Shown: piece after piece, positions 1-8,081 of the stretch
How the letters are laid out: each line of letters begins with the position of its first letter
How positions within the stretch are numbered: the first letter of the stretch is position 1
NCBI RefSeq assembly: GCF_002844595.1
Contig: NZ_PJNW01000001.1
Span: forward strand, 62,001-126,000
DNA from: Pleomorphomonas diazotrophica
GTDB lineage: Bacteria; Pseudomonadota; Alphaproteobacteria; Rhizobiales; Pleomorphomonadaceae
Direction of reading: 5' to 3'
DNA: 64,000 nt
The notes under the pieces: generated by a model
The model's database searches: none
Told to the model about the DNA's origin: nothing
What the model saw: only the letters and a program-made list of their open reading frames with translations
Made by a program: the position numbers and the translations under genes

Positions 1-904
1 GCTCGATGCACTGGTCGGAACATCCGCCAGCCCGTCGACGCGCGACGCCTTCCGCCGCAAGCTCCGGGCCGGCGAACTCGATGACAAGGAAATCGAGGTG
101 GAGCTGACGGCCACCGGCGGTCCTGGTGGCATGGAGATCCCCGGCATGCCGGGCGGACAGGTCATCAATCTCTCGGAGATGATGCAGAAGATGATGGGCG
201 GCGTGAAGAAGACGCGCCGCGTCTCCGTCAAGGACAGCCACGACCTGCTCACCGCCGAGGAAGCCGACAAGCTGATCGATCAGGACAAGATCGTCGCCGA
301 GGCGATCGAGGCGGTTGAGAACAACGGCATCGTCTTCCTCGACGAGATCGACAAGATCTGCGCCAAGGACGGCCGTGACGGTTCGGTATCCCGCGAGGGC
401 GTGCAGCGCGATCTTCTGCCGCTGATCGAAGGTACCACGGTGTCGACCAAGCATGGGTCGGTGAAGACCGACCATATCCTGTTCATCGCCTCCGGCGCCT
501 TCCACGTCGCCAAGCCCTCGGACCTGTTGCCCGAGCTTCAGGGCCGGTTGCCGATCCGCGTCGAGCTGAAGCCGCTCGACAAGGACGATTTCCGTCGCAT
601 CCTGACCGAGCCGCAGGCCAGCCTCATCAAGCAATATGTGGCGCTGATGCAGACGGAGGGGGTGACGCTCAACTTCACCGATGATGCGATCGACGCCATC
701 GCCGAGATCGCCGTCCACGTCAACGCCACCGTCGAGAACATCGGCGCCCGGCGCCTGCAGACGGTGCTGGAGCGCATTCTCGACGATATCTCCTTCTCGG
801 CCCCCGACCGGTCGGGCGAGGCGATCACCGTCGACGGCGCGGCGGTCCGGGCGGCGCTCGGCGATCTCGCTCACAACACCGACCTCAGCCGGTTCATCCT
901 CTGA
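1..904 (+). CDS. hslU: ATP-dependent protease ATPase subunit HslU, 5' truncated by the window edge
   Basis: The open frame enters from the left edge (first full codon at base 2) and gives about 300 residues, the C-terminal two thirds of HslU (usual length about 435). HslU is the AAA+ unfoldase that feeds substrates to the HslV peptidase in the cytoplasm. Visible are the intermediate-domain region, the Walker B stretch [10 protein letters not shown] near 329-358, sensor and arginine regions ([19 protein letters not shown]) and the typical C-terminus DLSRFIL, which inserts into HslV. The Walker A loop lies outside the window. A hairpin without a U-run (arms 916-925 and 931-940) follows the stop. 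Identity is firm. Confidence 0.96.
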   Translation, partial: LDALVGTSASPSTRDAFRRKLRAGELDDKEIEVELTATGGPGGMEIPGMPGGQVINLSEMMQKMMGGVKKTRRVSVKDSHDLLTAEEADKLIDQDKIVAEAIEAVENNGIVFLDEIDKICAKDGRDGSVSREGVQRDLLPLIEGTTVSTKHGSVKTDHILFIASGAFHVAKPSDLLPELQGRLPIRVELKPLDKDDFRRILTEPQASLIKQYVALMQTEGVTLNFTDDAIDAIAEIAVHVNATVENIGARRLQTVLERILDDISFSAPDRSGEAITVDGAAVRAALGDLAHNTDLSRFIL

Positions 905-1250
905 GGCTCGCATCCGGGAGAGAGCCGAGCGCTCTTTCCCGGCGGAGCCGGCCGGCGAAACACCCGGACAACGGGCATCCCCTCGGTGCGCCGGTGCGAC
1001 GAAAGGTTATGAAACGCAAGTTTCTTGTTGTTCTGAAGGGTTTTGCGTATATCGTTTCAACGAGATCGGTCGCATCAGTTGAACTGATCGGTCGGCCGCT
1101 CGCCGGGGGGCATGGGTGGCTGACTTTCCGGGCGACGCTTGCCGGTTGCTGACCGGTGGGCGTCGCGCGGATTTCGGTTGCGATCTCGGGAAGAGAGACG
1201 CCGTTGTCCCTCGTCAGTACTGCCGGATACCCGGTGCATCGGACGGACAG
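905..1250. other. Intergenic region between hslU and the LacI-type regulator
   Basis: About 346 bases with no convincing gene. It holds a post-hslU hairpin (916-940, no U-run) and an AT-richer stretch around 1005-1060 that is the probable promoter area of the regulator, including the inverted repeat listed separately. The regulator's frame stays open leftward to 1116, but sequence similarity to LacI proteins begins only after 1251. Confidence 0.5.
1011..1024. promoter_or_regulatory. Inverted repeat GAAAC-N4-GTTTC, possible operator
   Basis: GAAACGCAAGTTTC is a perfect 5-bp inverted repeat with a 4-base spacer. It lies 230 bases before the LacI-family gene in the AT-richer part of the gap. 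A related half-site (CGTTTCAACG) lies near 1049-1058. LacI-family operators are often GAAAC/GTTTC-like palindromes, so autoregulation is a reasonable guess, but arms this short can arise by chance. Confidence 0.3.
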
Positions 1251-2333
1251 ATGGGTGAAAGTTCAATTCCGCACACCAAGACCGTAAAACTTGCCGATGT
1301 GGCGCGAGCCGCCGGGGTCAGCCAGGGAACGGTGTCCAACGTCTTCAATCGGCCGGGCCTTGTCTCGGAACAATTGCGCGAGCGAGTCGAGGAAGCGGCT
1401 CGCTCGCTTGGTTATCGGGGGCCTGATCCGCGCGGCCGCCTTCTCCGGGCCGGTCGGGTCAATGCCATCGGCGTCGTGACCGTCGGACCGCTCAACTGCT
1501 TCTTCGACGATCAGTATACCCGCCTGTTCCTGTCCGGCGTCGCCAAGGCCTGCGAGGCGCGCGGCGCCGGCATCTCGCTGGTGTCGGCGGTGGACGACGA
1601 GATCGCCGCCTGGAACATCCGCACGGCGCTGGTCGACGGCTTCATTCTCAACTGCCTCAACGAGGGCAACACGCTGGTCGAGCTGGCCAAGAAGCGCGGC
1701 CTGCCGTTCGTGGCGGTGGACTTCCCCGTGGGACCCGGCTTCGATGTGGTCAGGATCGACGACTACCGCGGCGCCCGCGAGGCGGCGCAGCATCTCGTCG
1801 ATCTCGGTCACCGTCACTTCGCTGTCTTCACCTTCGAGACCGAGAAGGAAGTGCGTGTCGGCTTCGTCGACGACGACAGGGCGGAGCGCGCCTCGTTCGA
1901 GGTGGTGCGCCGACGCCTTTCCGGCTATCGCGACGTGTTCAGGGCCGCCGGTCTGCCGCCGCAGCCGGTGTTCGAGACCGGCTCCGAATATGACGGCGTA
2001 TGCGCCGGTGTCGACGCCGTGCTCGCCGCCAATCCGGACACCACGGCCTTTGTCTGCGCCTCCGACCGCGTGGCGCTTCATGTCATCGCCTACCTGCGCT
2101 CGCTGGGCCGCAAGGTTCCCGACGACTTCTCGGTGGTGGGCTTCGACTGCATCGAGGAGGCGGCAAGCTCCAACCCGCCGCTCACCACCATTTACCAGCC
2201 GGCCATCGGCAAGGGCGAGGCGGCGGTGGAACTCATCCTTGGCGACAAGCCCGACGGCGTCGGCGGCCGGGTGGTCGAGCTGCCCATCGAACTGGTGCGT
2301 GGGGCGACCGCGGCGGTGCCGCGCAAGCGCTAA
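1251..2333 (+). CDS. LacI-family transcriptional regulator
   Basis: This 360-residue protein has a LacI-type helix-turn-helix near residues 13-57 (LADVARAAGVSQGTVSNVFN), followed by a periplasmic-binding-protein-like effector domain (IGVVTVGPLN, LVDGFILNC, FDVVRIDDY, DFSVVGFDC). The ATG at 1251 is chosen because the HTH begins 12 residues later, the usual spacing; the frame is open further upstream but without similarity. The hinge lacks the usual YxPNxxAR motif and reads YRGPDPRG instead. No sugar-uptake or catabolic operon adjoins it, so the effector cannot be inferred. The next gene is convergent. Confidence 0.9.
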   Translation: MGESSIPHTKTVKLADVARAAGVSQGTVSNVFNRPGLVSEQLRERVEEAARSLGYRGPDPRGRLLRAGRVNAIGVVTVGPLNCFFDDQYTRLFLSGVAKACEARGAGISLVSAVDDEIAAWNIRTALVDGFILNCLNEGNTLVELAKKRGLPFVAVDFPVGPGFDVVRIDDYRGAREAAQHLVDLGHRHFAVFTFETEKEVRVGFVDDDRAERASFEVVRRRLSGYRDVFRAAGLPPQPVFETGSEYDGVCAGVDAVLAANPDTTAFVCASDRVALHVIAYLRSLGRKVPDDFSVVGFDCIEEAASSNPPLTTIYQPAIGKGEAAVELILGDKPDGVGGRVVELPIELVRGATAAVPRKR

Positions 2334-2354
2334 ACTGCCCGACGCCTTCCATCG

Positions 2355-2390
2355 CGCCGCCGGCCTCAAACCGGCGGCGGTGTTCTGTTT
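2355..2390 (+). terminator. Hairpin between convergent genes
   Basis: CGCCGCCGG (2355-2363) pairs perfectly with CCGGCGGCG (2371-2379) across a 7-base loop, followed by the U-rich GTGTTCTGTTT. It lies just after the LacI-type gene and probably ends its transcript. The T-run is interrupted, so it may be a modest terminator. Confidence 0.55.
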
Positions 2391-2392
2391 GA

Positions 2393-3442
2393 TCAGGACG
2401 CCAATCCGAATAGGCTGAGATCGGCCGGTCCCAGGCGATCTCTCGCAGTCTGGAGCTGGTGCCAATAGGGGTAGAGGAGCGGCAGCGCGCTGACCTCGTC
2501 GAGCCGCTTGCGATCGTCAGCCGAAAGCCGGAGGTCGGCCGCCCCGAGGTTGTCCGTGAACTGCGCCTCGGTGCGGCCGCCGATCACCACTGACGTCACT
2601 CCCGGCCGGCCGAGCAGCCAGGCGAGCGCCACCTGGGCCGCGCTGACGCCGCGCGCATCGGCGATCTCCACCAGCGCATCGACGATGGCCCAGAGGCGAT
2701 TCTCGTCGCGAATCGGCGGCTCGGTCCAGCCGGCGAGCTGGCGCGTGCCCTCCGGCGCGGCGTTGCGGCGGTGCTTGCCGGACAGGAGGCCGCCGGCAAG
2801 TGGGCTCCAGACCAGGATGCCGAGCCCCTGATCGAGCGACAGCGGCACCAGCTCATATTCGGCTTCGCGGGCTTCCAGCGTGTAGTGGATCTGCTGCGAC
2901 ACGAAACGCTGGCGGTGCTCGGTCGCGGCGACGCCGAGGGCCTTCATGACATGCCAGGCGGAGAAGTTGGAGCAGCCGACGTAGCGGACCTTGCCGGCGC
3001 GCACCAGGCTGTCGAGCGCCTCCATGAACTCCTCGACCGGCGTCAGCCCGTCCCACTGATGCACCTGGTAGAGATCGATGGTCTCGGTCTTGAGACGGCG
3101 GAGGCTGGCCTCGCAGCCAGCTATGATGTGGTGACGGCTGAGGCCGCGGTCGTTGGGTCCGGCGCCCATCGGGAAACGGACCTTGGTGGCAATGAGGACG
3201 CCCTTGCCCTTCCGCTCCTGCATCAGGTCGCCGACGATTTCCTCGGAGAGGCCATCCGAATAGACGTCGGCCGTGTCGATCAGGTTGACGCCGGCATCGA
3301 TGCAGAGATCGACGAGCCGCGCCGCGTCCGTAAGGCCGACGGCACCGACCTTGGCGAAGGCGCCCTTGCCGCCGAAGGTCATGGTCCCCATGGTGAGGGT
3401 GGAGACCTTGAGTCCCGAGCGGCCGAGCAGGCGGTATTCCAT
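2393..3442 (-). CDS. Aldo/keto reductase
   Basis: A 349-residue NAD(P)H-dependent oxidoreductase of the AKR (beta/alpha)8 family. Conserved elements are MGTMTFGG near the N-terminus, the catalytic Asp/Tyr region (LIDTADVYSDG), the Lys in ATKVRFP, the His in YQVHQWD, and the cofactor-binding end (TSVVIGGRTEAQ). Start choice: the ATG at 3442 has GGGAG about 7 bases upstream and begins the typical MEYRLLGRSGLKVS; a longer upstream frame has no homology. It is convergent with the LacI-type gene and divergent from yicC. The substrate is unknown. Confidence 0.92.
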   Translation of the reverse strand: MEYRLLGRSGLKVSTLTMGTMTFGGKGAFAKVGAVGLTDAARLVDLCIDAGVNLIDTADVYSDGLSEEIVGDLMQERKGKGVLIATKVRFPMGAGPNDRGLSRHHIIAGCEASLRRLKTETIDLYQVHQWDGLTPVEEFMEALDSLVRAGKVRYVGCSNFSAWHVMKALGVAATEHRQRFVSQQIHYTLEAREAEYELVPLSLDQGLGILVWSPLAGGLLSGKHRRNAAPEGTRQLAGWTEPPIRDENRLWAIVDALVEIADARGVSAAQVALAWLLGRPGVTSVVIGGRTEAQFTDNLGAADLRLSADDRKRLDEVSALPLLYPYWHQLQTARDRLGPADLSLFGLAS

Positions 3443-3590
3443 TGGCTTTCTCCCTTGCTTTTGGGGCGAGTCTATCACGCCTCCGCGCCATCGAGACGAC
3501 CGTCATGACTGCTTTTGGCGGGCAGCCGCTTTTTTCGCTTGGCGCTTCGTCCGGCTGGTGTAAAAGCCCACTTGGACTGGAGGGAAGACC

Positions 3591-4475
3591 ATGCCGCTCA
3601 AGAGCATGACCGGATTTGCCCGCTTCGACGGTTCGGCGGCCGGCAACCGTTTTGCCTGGGAGCTGCGCGCCGTCAACGGGCGCGGGCTTGACCTGCGTCT
3701 GCGTCTGCCGCCCGGCTTCGACGCTGTGGAAGCGCTGGTGCGCCGCAAGGCATCGGAAGCGCTGGCGCGCGGCAACGTGTCGGTCAACCTGACCGTCGCG
3801 CGCGAGGTCTCCACCCAGACCTTCCGCATCGATGAGACCCTGCTGGCCGCGCTGATCGACACGGCGCGCCGGCTTTCCGGCACGCCGGGCATTCGCGACG
3901 CCTCGCTCGACGGCCTGCTCGCCGTGCGCGGCGTCGTCGAGGTGGTCGAAGCGGCGCCCGACGAGGAGAGCGCCAAGGCCTTCGAGGTCGAGCTGACCGC
4001 CGCTTTCGACAAGGCGCTCGCCGACTTCCAGGCCTCGCGCGCCGCCGAAGGAGTGGCGCTCGCCCGTATCCTCGGGGAGCAGGTGGACGAGATCGCCCGC
4101 CTCGTGGCCGAGGCGGAGGCGTTGCCGGCCCGCACGCCGGAGGCGATACGCGAGCGCCTTGAAGAGCAGCTTGCCGTGCTGCTGGCGCGGGAAGACCTCG
4201 ATCCGCAGCGGCTTCACGTCGAGGCCGCGCTCATGGCCACCCGTGCCGACGTGCGCGAGGAGATCGATCGCCTCAAGGCGCATATCGCCCAGGCTCGCGA
4301 ACTCTTGGCGAGCCACGCCGCCGTTGGCCGCCGGCTGGATTTCCTGGCCCAGGAGTTCAACCGGGAATCCAACACCCTCTGCTCAAAATCCAACGATACG
4401 GCCCTGACCCGGATCGGCCTTGCCCTCAAGGCGGTGGTCGACCAGTTCAAGGAGCAGGTTCAGAACGTCGAGTGA
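3591..4475 (+). CDS. yicC: YicC-family endoribonuclease
   Basis: 294 residues. The N-terminal [11 protein letters not shown] motif and the C-terminal DUF1732 motif ([17 protein letters not shown]) are both diagnostic of YicC. The E. coli member is a cytoplasmic endoribonuclease that can target small RNAs. A strong ribosome site (GGAGGGA) precedes the ATG. The stop overlaps the likely GTG start of gmk by 4 bases, so the two genes are probably translationally coupled, an arrangement common in bacteria. Confidence 0.95.
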   Translation: MPLKSMTGFARFDGSAAGNRFAWELRAVNGRGLDLRLRLPPGFDAVEALVRRKASEALARGNVSVNLTVAREVSTQTFRIDETLLAALIDTARRLSGTPGIRDASLDGLLAVRGVVEVVEAAPDEESAKAFEVELTAAFDKALADFQASRAAEGVALARILGEQVDEIARLVAEAEALPARTPEAIRERLEEQLAVLLAREDLDPQRLHVEAALMATRADVREEIDRLKAHIAQARELLASHAAVGRRLDFLAQEFNRESNTLCSKSNDTALTRIGLALKAVVDQFKEQVQNVE

Positions 4476-5125
4476 ATCCCATGCCCGACCAAAGGCACGT
4501 CCGCTTTCCCCGCCGTGGGTTGATGTTCGTCATTTCCTCGCCTTCGGGTGCCGGCAAGGGGACATTGTCGCGCAACATCCTCGATACCGACCGCGACATG
4601 ACGCTGTCGATCTCGGTCACGACGCGCGACCGCCGTCCCAGCGAGATCAACGGCGTGCATTATCACTTCATCACCCAGCAGCGCTTCATGTCGATGCGTG
4701 ACGGCGGCGAGCTCCTGGAATGGGCCGAGGTGCACGGCAACTATTACGGCACGCCGCAGGCGCCCGTGGAGGAGGCCCTGGCTTCTGGCCGTGACGTGCT
4801 GTTCGATATCGACTGGCAGGGCGCCGCCCAGTTGCGCGAGAAGATGTCGTCCGACGTCGTTTCCGTCTTCATCCTGCCGCCGTCCATGGCCGAGCTGCGC
4901 TCGCGCCTCACCCGGCGGGCCGAGGACGCCCCCGAGGTGATCGAGAAGCGGCTGGTCAACGCCCGCCGCGAGATCGCCGAGTGGTCCAATTTCGACTACG
5001 TGGTGGTCAACGACGATCTCGACGCCGCCTTCGCCGATCTCACCGCCATCCTGCGGGCCGAGCGCAGCCGCCGGTCGCGCGCGGCGGAGGGCATCGCGGG
5101 CTTCGTCGGAACGCTGCTGGCGTAA
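4472..5125 (+). CDS. gmk: Guanylate kinase
   Basis: Converts GMP and ATP to GDP and ADP. The P-loop is [15 protein letters not shown] near residues 20-34, followed by the GMP-binding region ([32 protein letters not shown]). Length is 217 residues from the GTG at 4472 or 214 from the ATG at 4481. The GTG gives the classical GTGA overlap with the yicC stop and is used here; the ATG is a real alternative. The gene ends 4 bases before the convergent rsmA stop. Confidence 0.96.
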   Translation: MNPMPDQRHVRFPRRGLMFVISSPSGAGKGTLSRNILDTDRDMTLSISVTTRDRRPSEINGVHYHFITQQRFMSMRDGGELLEWAEVHGNYYGTPQAPVEEALASGRDVLFDIDWQGAAQLREKMSSDVVSVFILPPSMAELRSRLTRRAEDAPEVIEKRLVNARREIAEWSNFDYVVVNDDLDAAFADLTAILRAERSRRSRAAEGIAGFVGTLLA

Positions 5126-5129
5126 ACGG

Positions 5130-5972
5130 TCAGCGCATCGCCTTCCAGGCGTTGGCAATATCGACGAATCCCTTGACCGGGATCGTCTCGGCGCGCGCCG
5201 TCGGGTCGATCTCGGCGGCGGCACACAGGGCGATCGGATCGACGCCGAGCGCCTTCAGGCTTTGCCGCAGCATCTTGCGGCGCTGGCCGAAGGCCGCCGC
5301 CGTGACCGCCTCGAGGTCCGCCTGATCGCAGGAAAGGGGCTGCGGCCGCGGCGCGAAATGCACCACCGTCGACGTCACCTTGGGCGGCGGAACGAAGGCC
5401 TTGGGAGAGATGTCGAACATCTGCGTGGCGTAGGCACGCCAGCCGCAGAGCACGCCGAGGCGGCCGTAGGCGTCGTCGCCGGCGGCCGCCGTGATGCGAT
5501 CGGCCACTTCCTTTTGGAACATCAAGACCATGGCCGTCCAGCGCGGTGGCCAGCTCGCAGGCGAAAGCCAGCCTGTGAGCAGCGGCGTCGCGATGTTGTA
5601 GGGCAGGTTGGCCATGATCACCGGTGGCTCGTCGCCGAGGGCGGCGCTATCCACCTCGAGCGCGTCGCCCTCGATGATGTTGAGCCGGCCGGGATAGTGG
5701 GCAGCGATCTCCTCCAGCGCGGCGATCGCCCGCCGGTCGCGCTCGATGACATGCACCTGCGCCGCGCCCGCCGCGAGGATGGCACGCGTCAAACCTCCCG
5801 GGCCGGGCCCGATCTCGACCACGGTTCGCCCGGTGAGGTTGCCGGCGGCGCGAGCGATGCGGGCGGTCAGGTTGAGGTCGAGCAGAAAATTCTGGCCGAG
5901 GCTTTTCAGCGCCGACAGCCCGTGTCGTTCGATCACCTCACGCAGCGGCGGCAGGTCGTCGATCTGGCTCAT
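5130..5972 (-). CDS. rsmA: 16S rRNA dimethyladenosine transferase KsgA/RsmA
   Basis: 280-residue SAM-dependent methyltransferase that dimethylates two adjacent adenosines near the 3' end of 16S rRNA during small-subunit maturation. Seen are [11 protein letters not shown], the SAM-binding motif [21 protein letters not shown], and the catalytic [11 protein letters not shown]. Its ATG overlaps the pdxA stop by 4 bases (ATGA), so it is the last gene of the lptF-to-rsmA minus-strand run, matching the common pdxA-ksgA pairing. Confidence 0.97.
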   Translation of the reverse strand: MSQIDDLPPLREVIERHGLSALKSLGQNFLLDLNLTARIARAAGNLTGRTVVEIGPGPGGLTRAILAAGAAQVHVIERDRRAIAALEEIAAHYPGRLNIIEGDALEVDSAALGDEPPVIMANLPYNIATPLLTGWLSPASWPPRWTAMVLMFQKEVADRITAAAGDDAYGRLGVLCGWRAYATQMFDISPKAFVPPPKVTSTVVHFAPRPQPLSCDQADLEAVTAAAFGQRRKMLRQSLKALGVDPIALCAAAEIDPTARAETIPVKGFVDIANAWKAMR

Positions 5973-7006
5973 GCCGCCCCCCGGACCGCTGCCATGCGTC
6001 CAGCCATGCGGAGGGCGGCGGTCAGGCTGGACGGGTCGGCCTTGCCCTCAGACGCAATGTCGAGCGCCGTGCCGTGGTCGGGCGAGGTGCGGACGAAGGG
6101 CAGCCCGAGCGTCACGTTGACCGTCTCGTCGAAGGCAATGGTCTTCACCGGGATCAGCGCCTGATCGTGATACATGGCCAGCACGACGTCATAGGTCTTG
6201 CGGGCGGCGGCGTGAAACAGCGTGTCGGAGGGCAGCGGTCCTCGCGCATCGATCCCCTCGGCGCGAAGCCGCGCGACGGCCGGTGCGACGATGTCCATGT
6301 CCTCTCGCCCCATCGCTCCCCCTTCACCGGCATGCGGATTGATGCCGGCGACGGCAAGGCGCGGCCGGGCAAGGCCGAACTTCGCCTTCATCTCCCGGTC
6401 GACGATGCGTCCGGTCTCGACGATCATCTCGCCGGTGAGCATCTCCGGCACGTCTTTCAAGGCTATGTGCACGGTGACCGGCACCGTGGCAAGTTCGGGG
6501 CCGGCCAGCATCATCACCGGTTCGTGGGGCGCGTGGGGCCAGAGCTGACGGGCTAGTTCGCCGAGGAACTCCGTGTGGCCGGGAAACTTGAAGCCGGCGG
6601 CATAGAGGTTGGATTTCTGGATCGGCGCGGTGACGATGCCGCTCGCGCGCCCGTCGCGAACGTGCCGGACCGCCGTCTCGATGGCGGCGATGGTCGCCGC
6701 CGCCGTTGCCCCGGACAACTCCCCCGGCCGGTCCTCAATCGGCTGGCCGAGATCGAACACCGGCAGGGCCTCGGCGAAGGCGCCAAGCACCACCTCCGGA
6801 ACCACCGATACGATCGGCACATCAAGGCCAAGCCGGCCAAGCCGGCTTTCAACGAAGGTCGGATCACCCAGGACGTAGAACGGCGGAAGCTCTTTCTCCC
6901 GCCTCAGCAGCCACGCCTTGGCGATGATCTCCGCGCCAATGCCGGCCGGCTCGCCGATGGAAAGGGCAAGGGGAAGGCGCGGCATGGCAGCGGATGTGTC
7001 TGGCAT
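5969..7006 (-). CDS. pdxA: 4-hydroxythreonine-4-phosphate dehydrogenase
   Basis: 345 residues; NAD-dependent, metal-dependent enzyme of the DXP-dependent pyridoxal phosphate pathway. Signature segments are [13 protein letters not shown] at the N-terminus, [12 protein letters not shown] (first metal His), [25 protein letters not shown] and [12 protein letters not shown] (further His ligands). It starts 2 bases after the surA-like stop and overlaps rsmA by 4 bases, so it sits inside the same transcription unit. Confidence 0.97.
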   Translation of the reverse strand: MPDTSAAMPRLPLALSIGEPAGIGAEIIAKAWLLRREKELPPFYVLGDPTFVESRLGRLGLDVPIVSVVPEVVLGAFAEALPVFDLGQPIEDRPGELSGATAAATIAAIETAVRHVRDGRASGIVTAPIQKSNLYAAGFKFPGHTEFLGELARQLWPHAPHEPVMMLAGPELATVPVTVHIALKDVPEMLTGEMIVETGRIVDREMKAKFGLARPRLAVAGINPHAGEGGAMGREDMDIVAPAVARLRAEGIDARGPLPSDTLFHAAARKTYDVVLAMYHDQALIPVKTIAFDETVNVTLGLPFVRTSPDHGTALDIASEGKADPSSLTAALRMAGRMAAVRGAA

Positions 7007-7008
7007 GG

Positions 7009-7977
7009 TCAGCGGTAGACGATATTGGCTTTCTGCCGCAGTTCCTGCGTGAGCTTCTTGGAGGTCTCCTCGCCACGCTTGTCGAGTGCCTCGGCGTCGA
7101 GGCCGGCCGTGATGGCTGCCTCGCCGGTCACCGCGATCTTGCTGCAGATCGCATACATCTCGAAGCCGAGATCGGAGCGCTGCGGCGACGTCAGGCGGCC
7201 CTCGGCGGTCTTCTCGAGCTCATCCTTGAGGCCGGGCGGCACTTCGCTTGCGAGCTTCCGGCCGACGTTGACGACGGCCACTTCCCGAAGTCCCTTTGCA
7301 AGCGCGAGCCCTTCGTTGCAGCTGCGGAACTTGCCGCGCAGGGCTTCGGCCTCGGCCTTGCGACGACCGACCTCCGCCGGCGAGGCGCTGCGCTGCACGG
7401 CGAACACGACACGCTGAAGCATGTAGTCGTTGGCGGTGACGGCGTTGGCGTTCTTCTCGCGATTGCGCATCTGCTGGATGAGGTCGGCCGACTCGGTCTT
7501 GATATCCTGCTGGATCTTGGCGCGAACGATGCGCCCCCAGACCATCTGGGCGCGGATGCGGTCCTTGAAGGTCTTGATCGGCACGCCGCCGGAACTGAGC
7601 GCCCGCTCGAACTGAGGCAGGGTCATCTTGGAGCGCGTGGCGATGCTGGTAAGGGCGGCGATTACCGCGTCCTCGCTGACCACGATGCCGCGCCGCGCCC
7701 CGTCCTGAAGGCGAAGCTGCTCGTCGATCAGCTCCTCCTGCGCCGTCTTGGCGGCGGCGCCGGCGGGGAGACGCATGGCGAGCTGCAGCAGACGCGTACG
7801 CGCCTGCACATCCATCGTGGTAATGGCCTGATCGTTGACGATCACCTTGATGGTGCTTGCCGCCTGAGCGGGGGCGATGAAGGCGACGCCTGCCGGCGAC
7901 AGCGCGACCACCGCGGCAATGGTGGCGGCCAGGAGCGCGCCCCGCGTTTTCCTCGCGATCGTCACGATATGCAGCAT
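7009..7977 (-). CDS. SurA-like periplasmic chaperone (SurA N-terminal domain)
   Basis: 322 residues with a signal peptide ending near AQA-AS (about residue 40), then a SurA N-domain (VIVNDQAITTMDVQAR) and a C-terminal part in which a parvulin PPIase domain would be expected but is poorly conserved. The ATG at 7977 is preferred because GGAGAAGG lies 6 bases upstream; an in-frame GTG at 7992 is also possible. Its place directly after lptD fits a role in delivering outer-membrane proteins such as LptD. The chaperone role is inferred from family and context; isomerase activity is doubtful. Confidence 0.85.
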   Translation of the reverse strand: MLHIVTIARKTRGALLAATIAAVVALSPAGVAFIAPAQAASTIKVIVNDQAITTMDVQARTRLLQLAMRLPAGAAAKTAQEELIDEQLRLQDGARRGIVVSEDAVIAALTSIATRSKMTLPQFERALSSGGVPIKTFKDRIRAQMVWGRIVRAKIQQDIKTESADLIQQMRNREKNANAVTANDYMLQRVVFAVQRSASPAEVGRRKAEAEALRGKFRSCNEGLALAKGLREVAVVNVGRKLASEVPPGLKDELEKTAEGRLTSPQRSDLGFEMYAICSKIAVTGEAAITAGLDAEALDKRGEETSKKLTQELRQKANIVYR

Positions 7978-8081
7978 TTCTACCTTCTCCACCCGTTACT
8001 GTCCGAACCGTGGGAGCATCTAGCAGCGGAATTTGTCAAGTCGATGATCCGCCAAATCGGCAGCGACAGCGCCCGAATGCA

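Noticed and set aside
1263-2465. A 400-codon minus-strand frame opposite the LacI-type gene
   Set aside because: The plus strand encodes an unmistakable LacI protein, and the antisense frame has no recognisable features.
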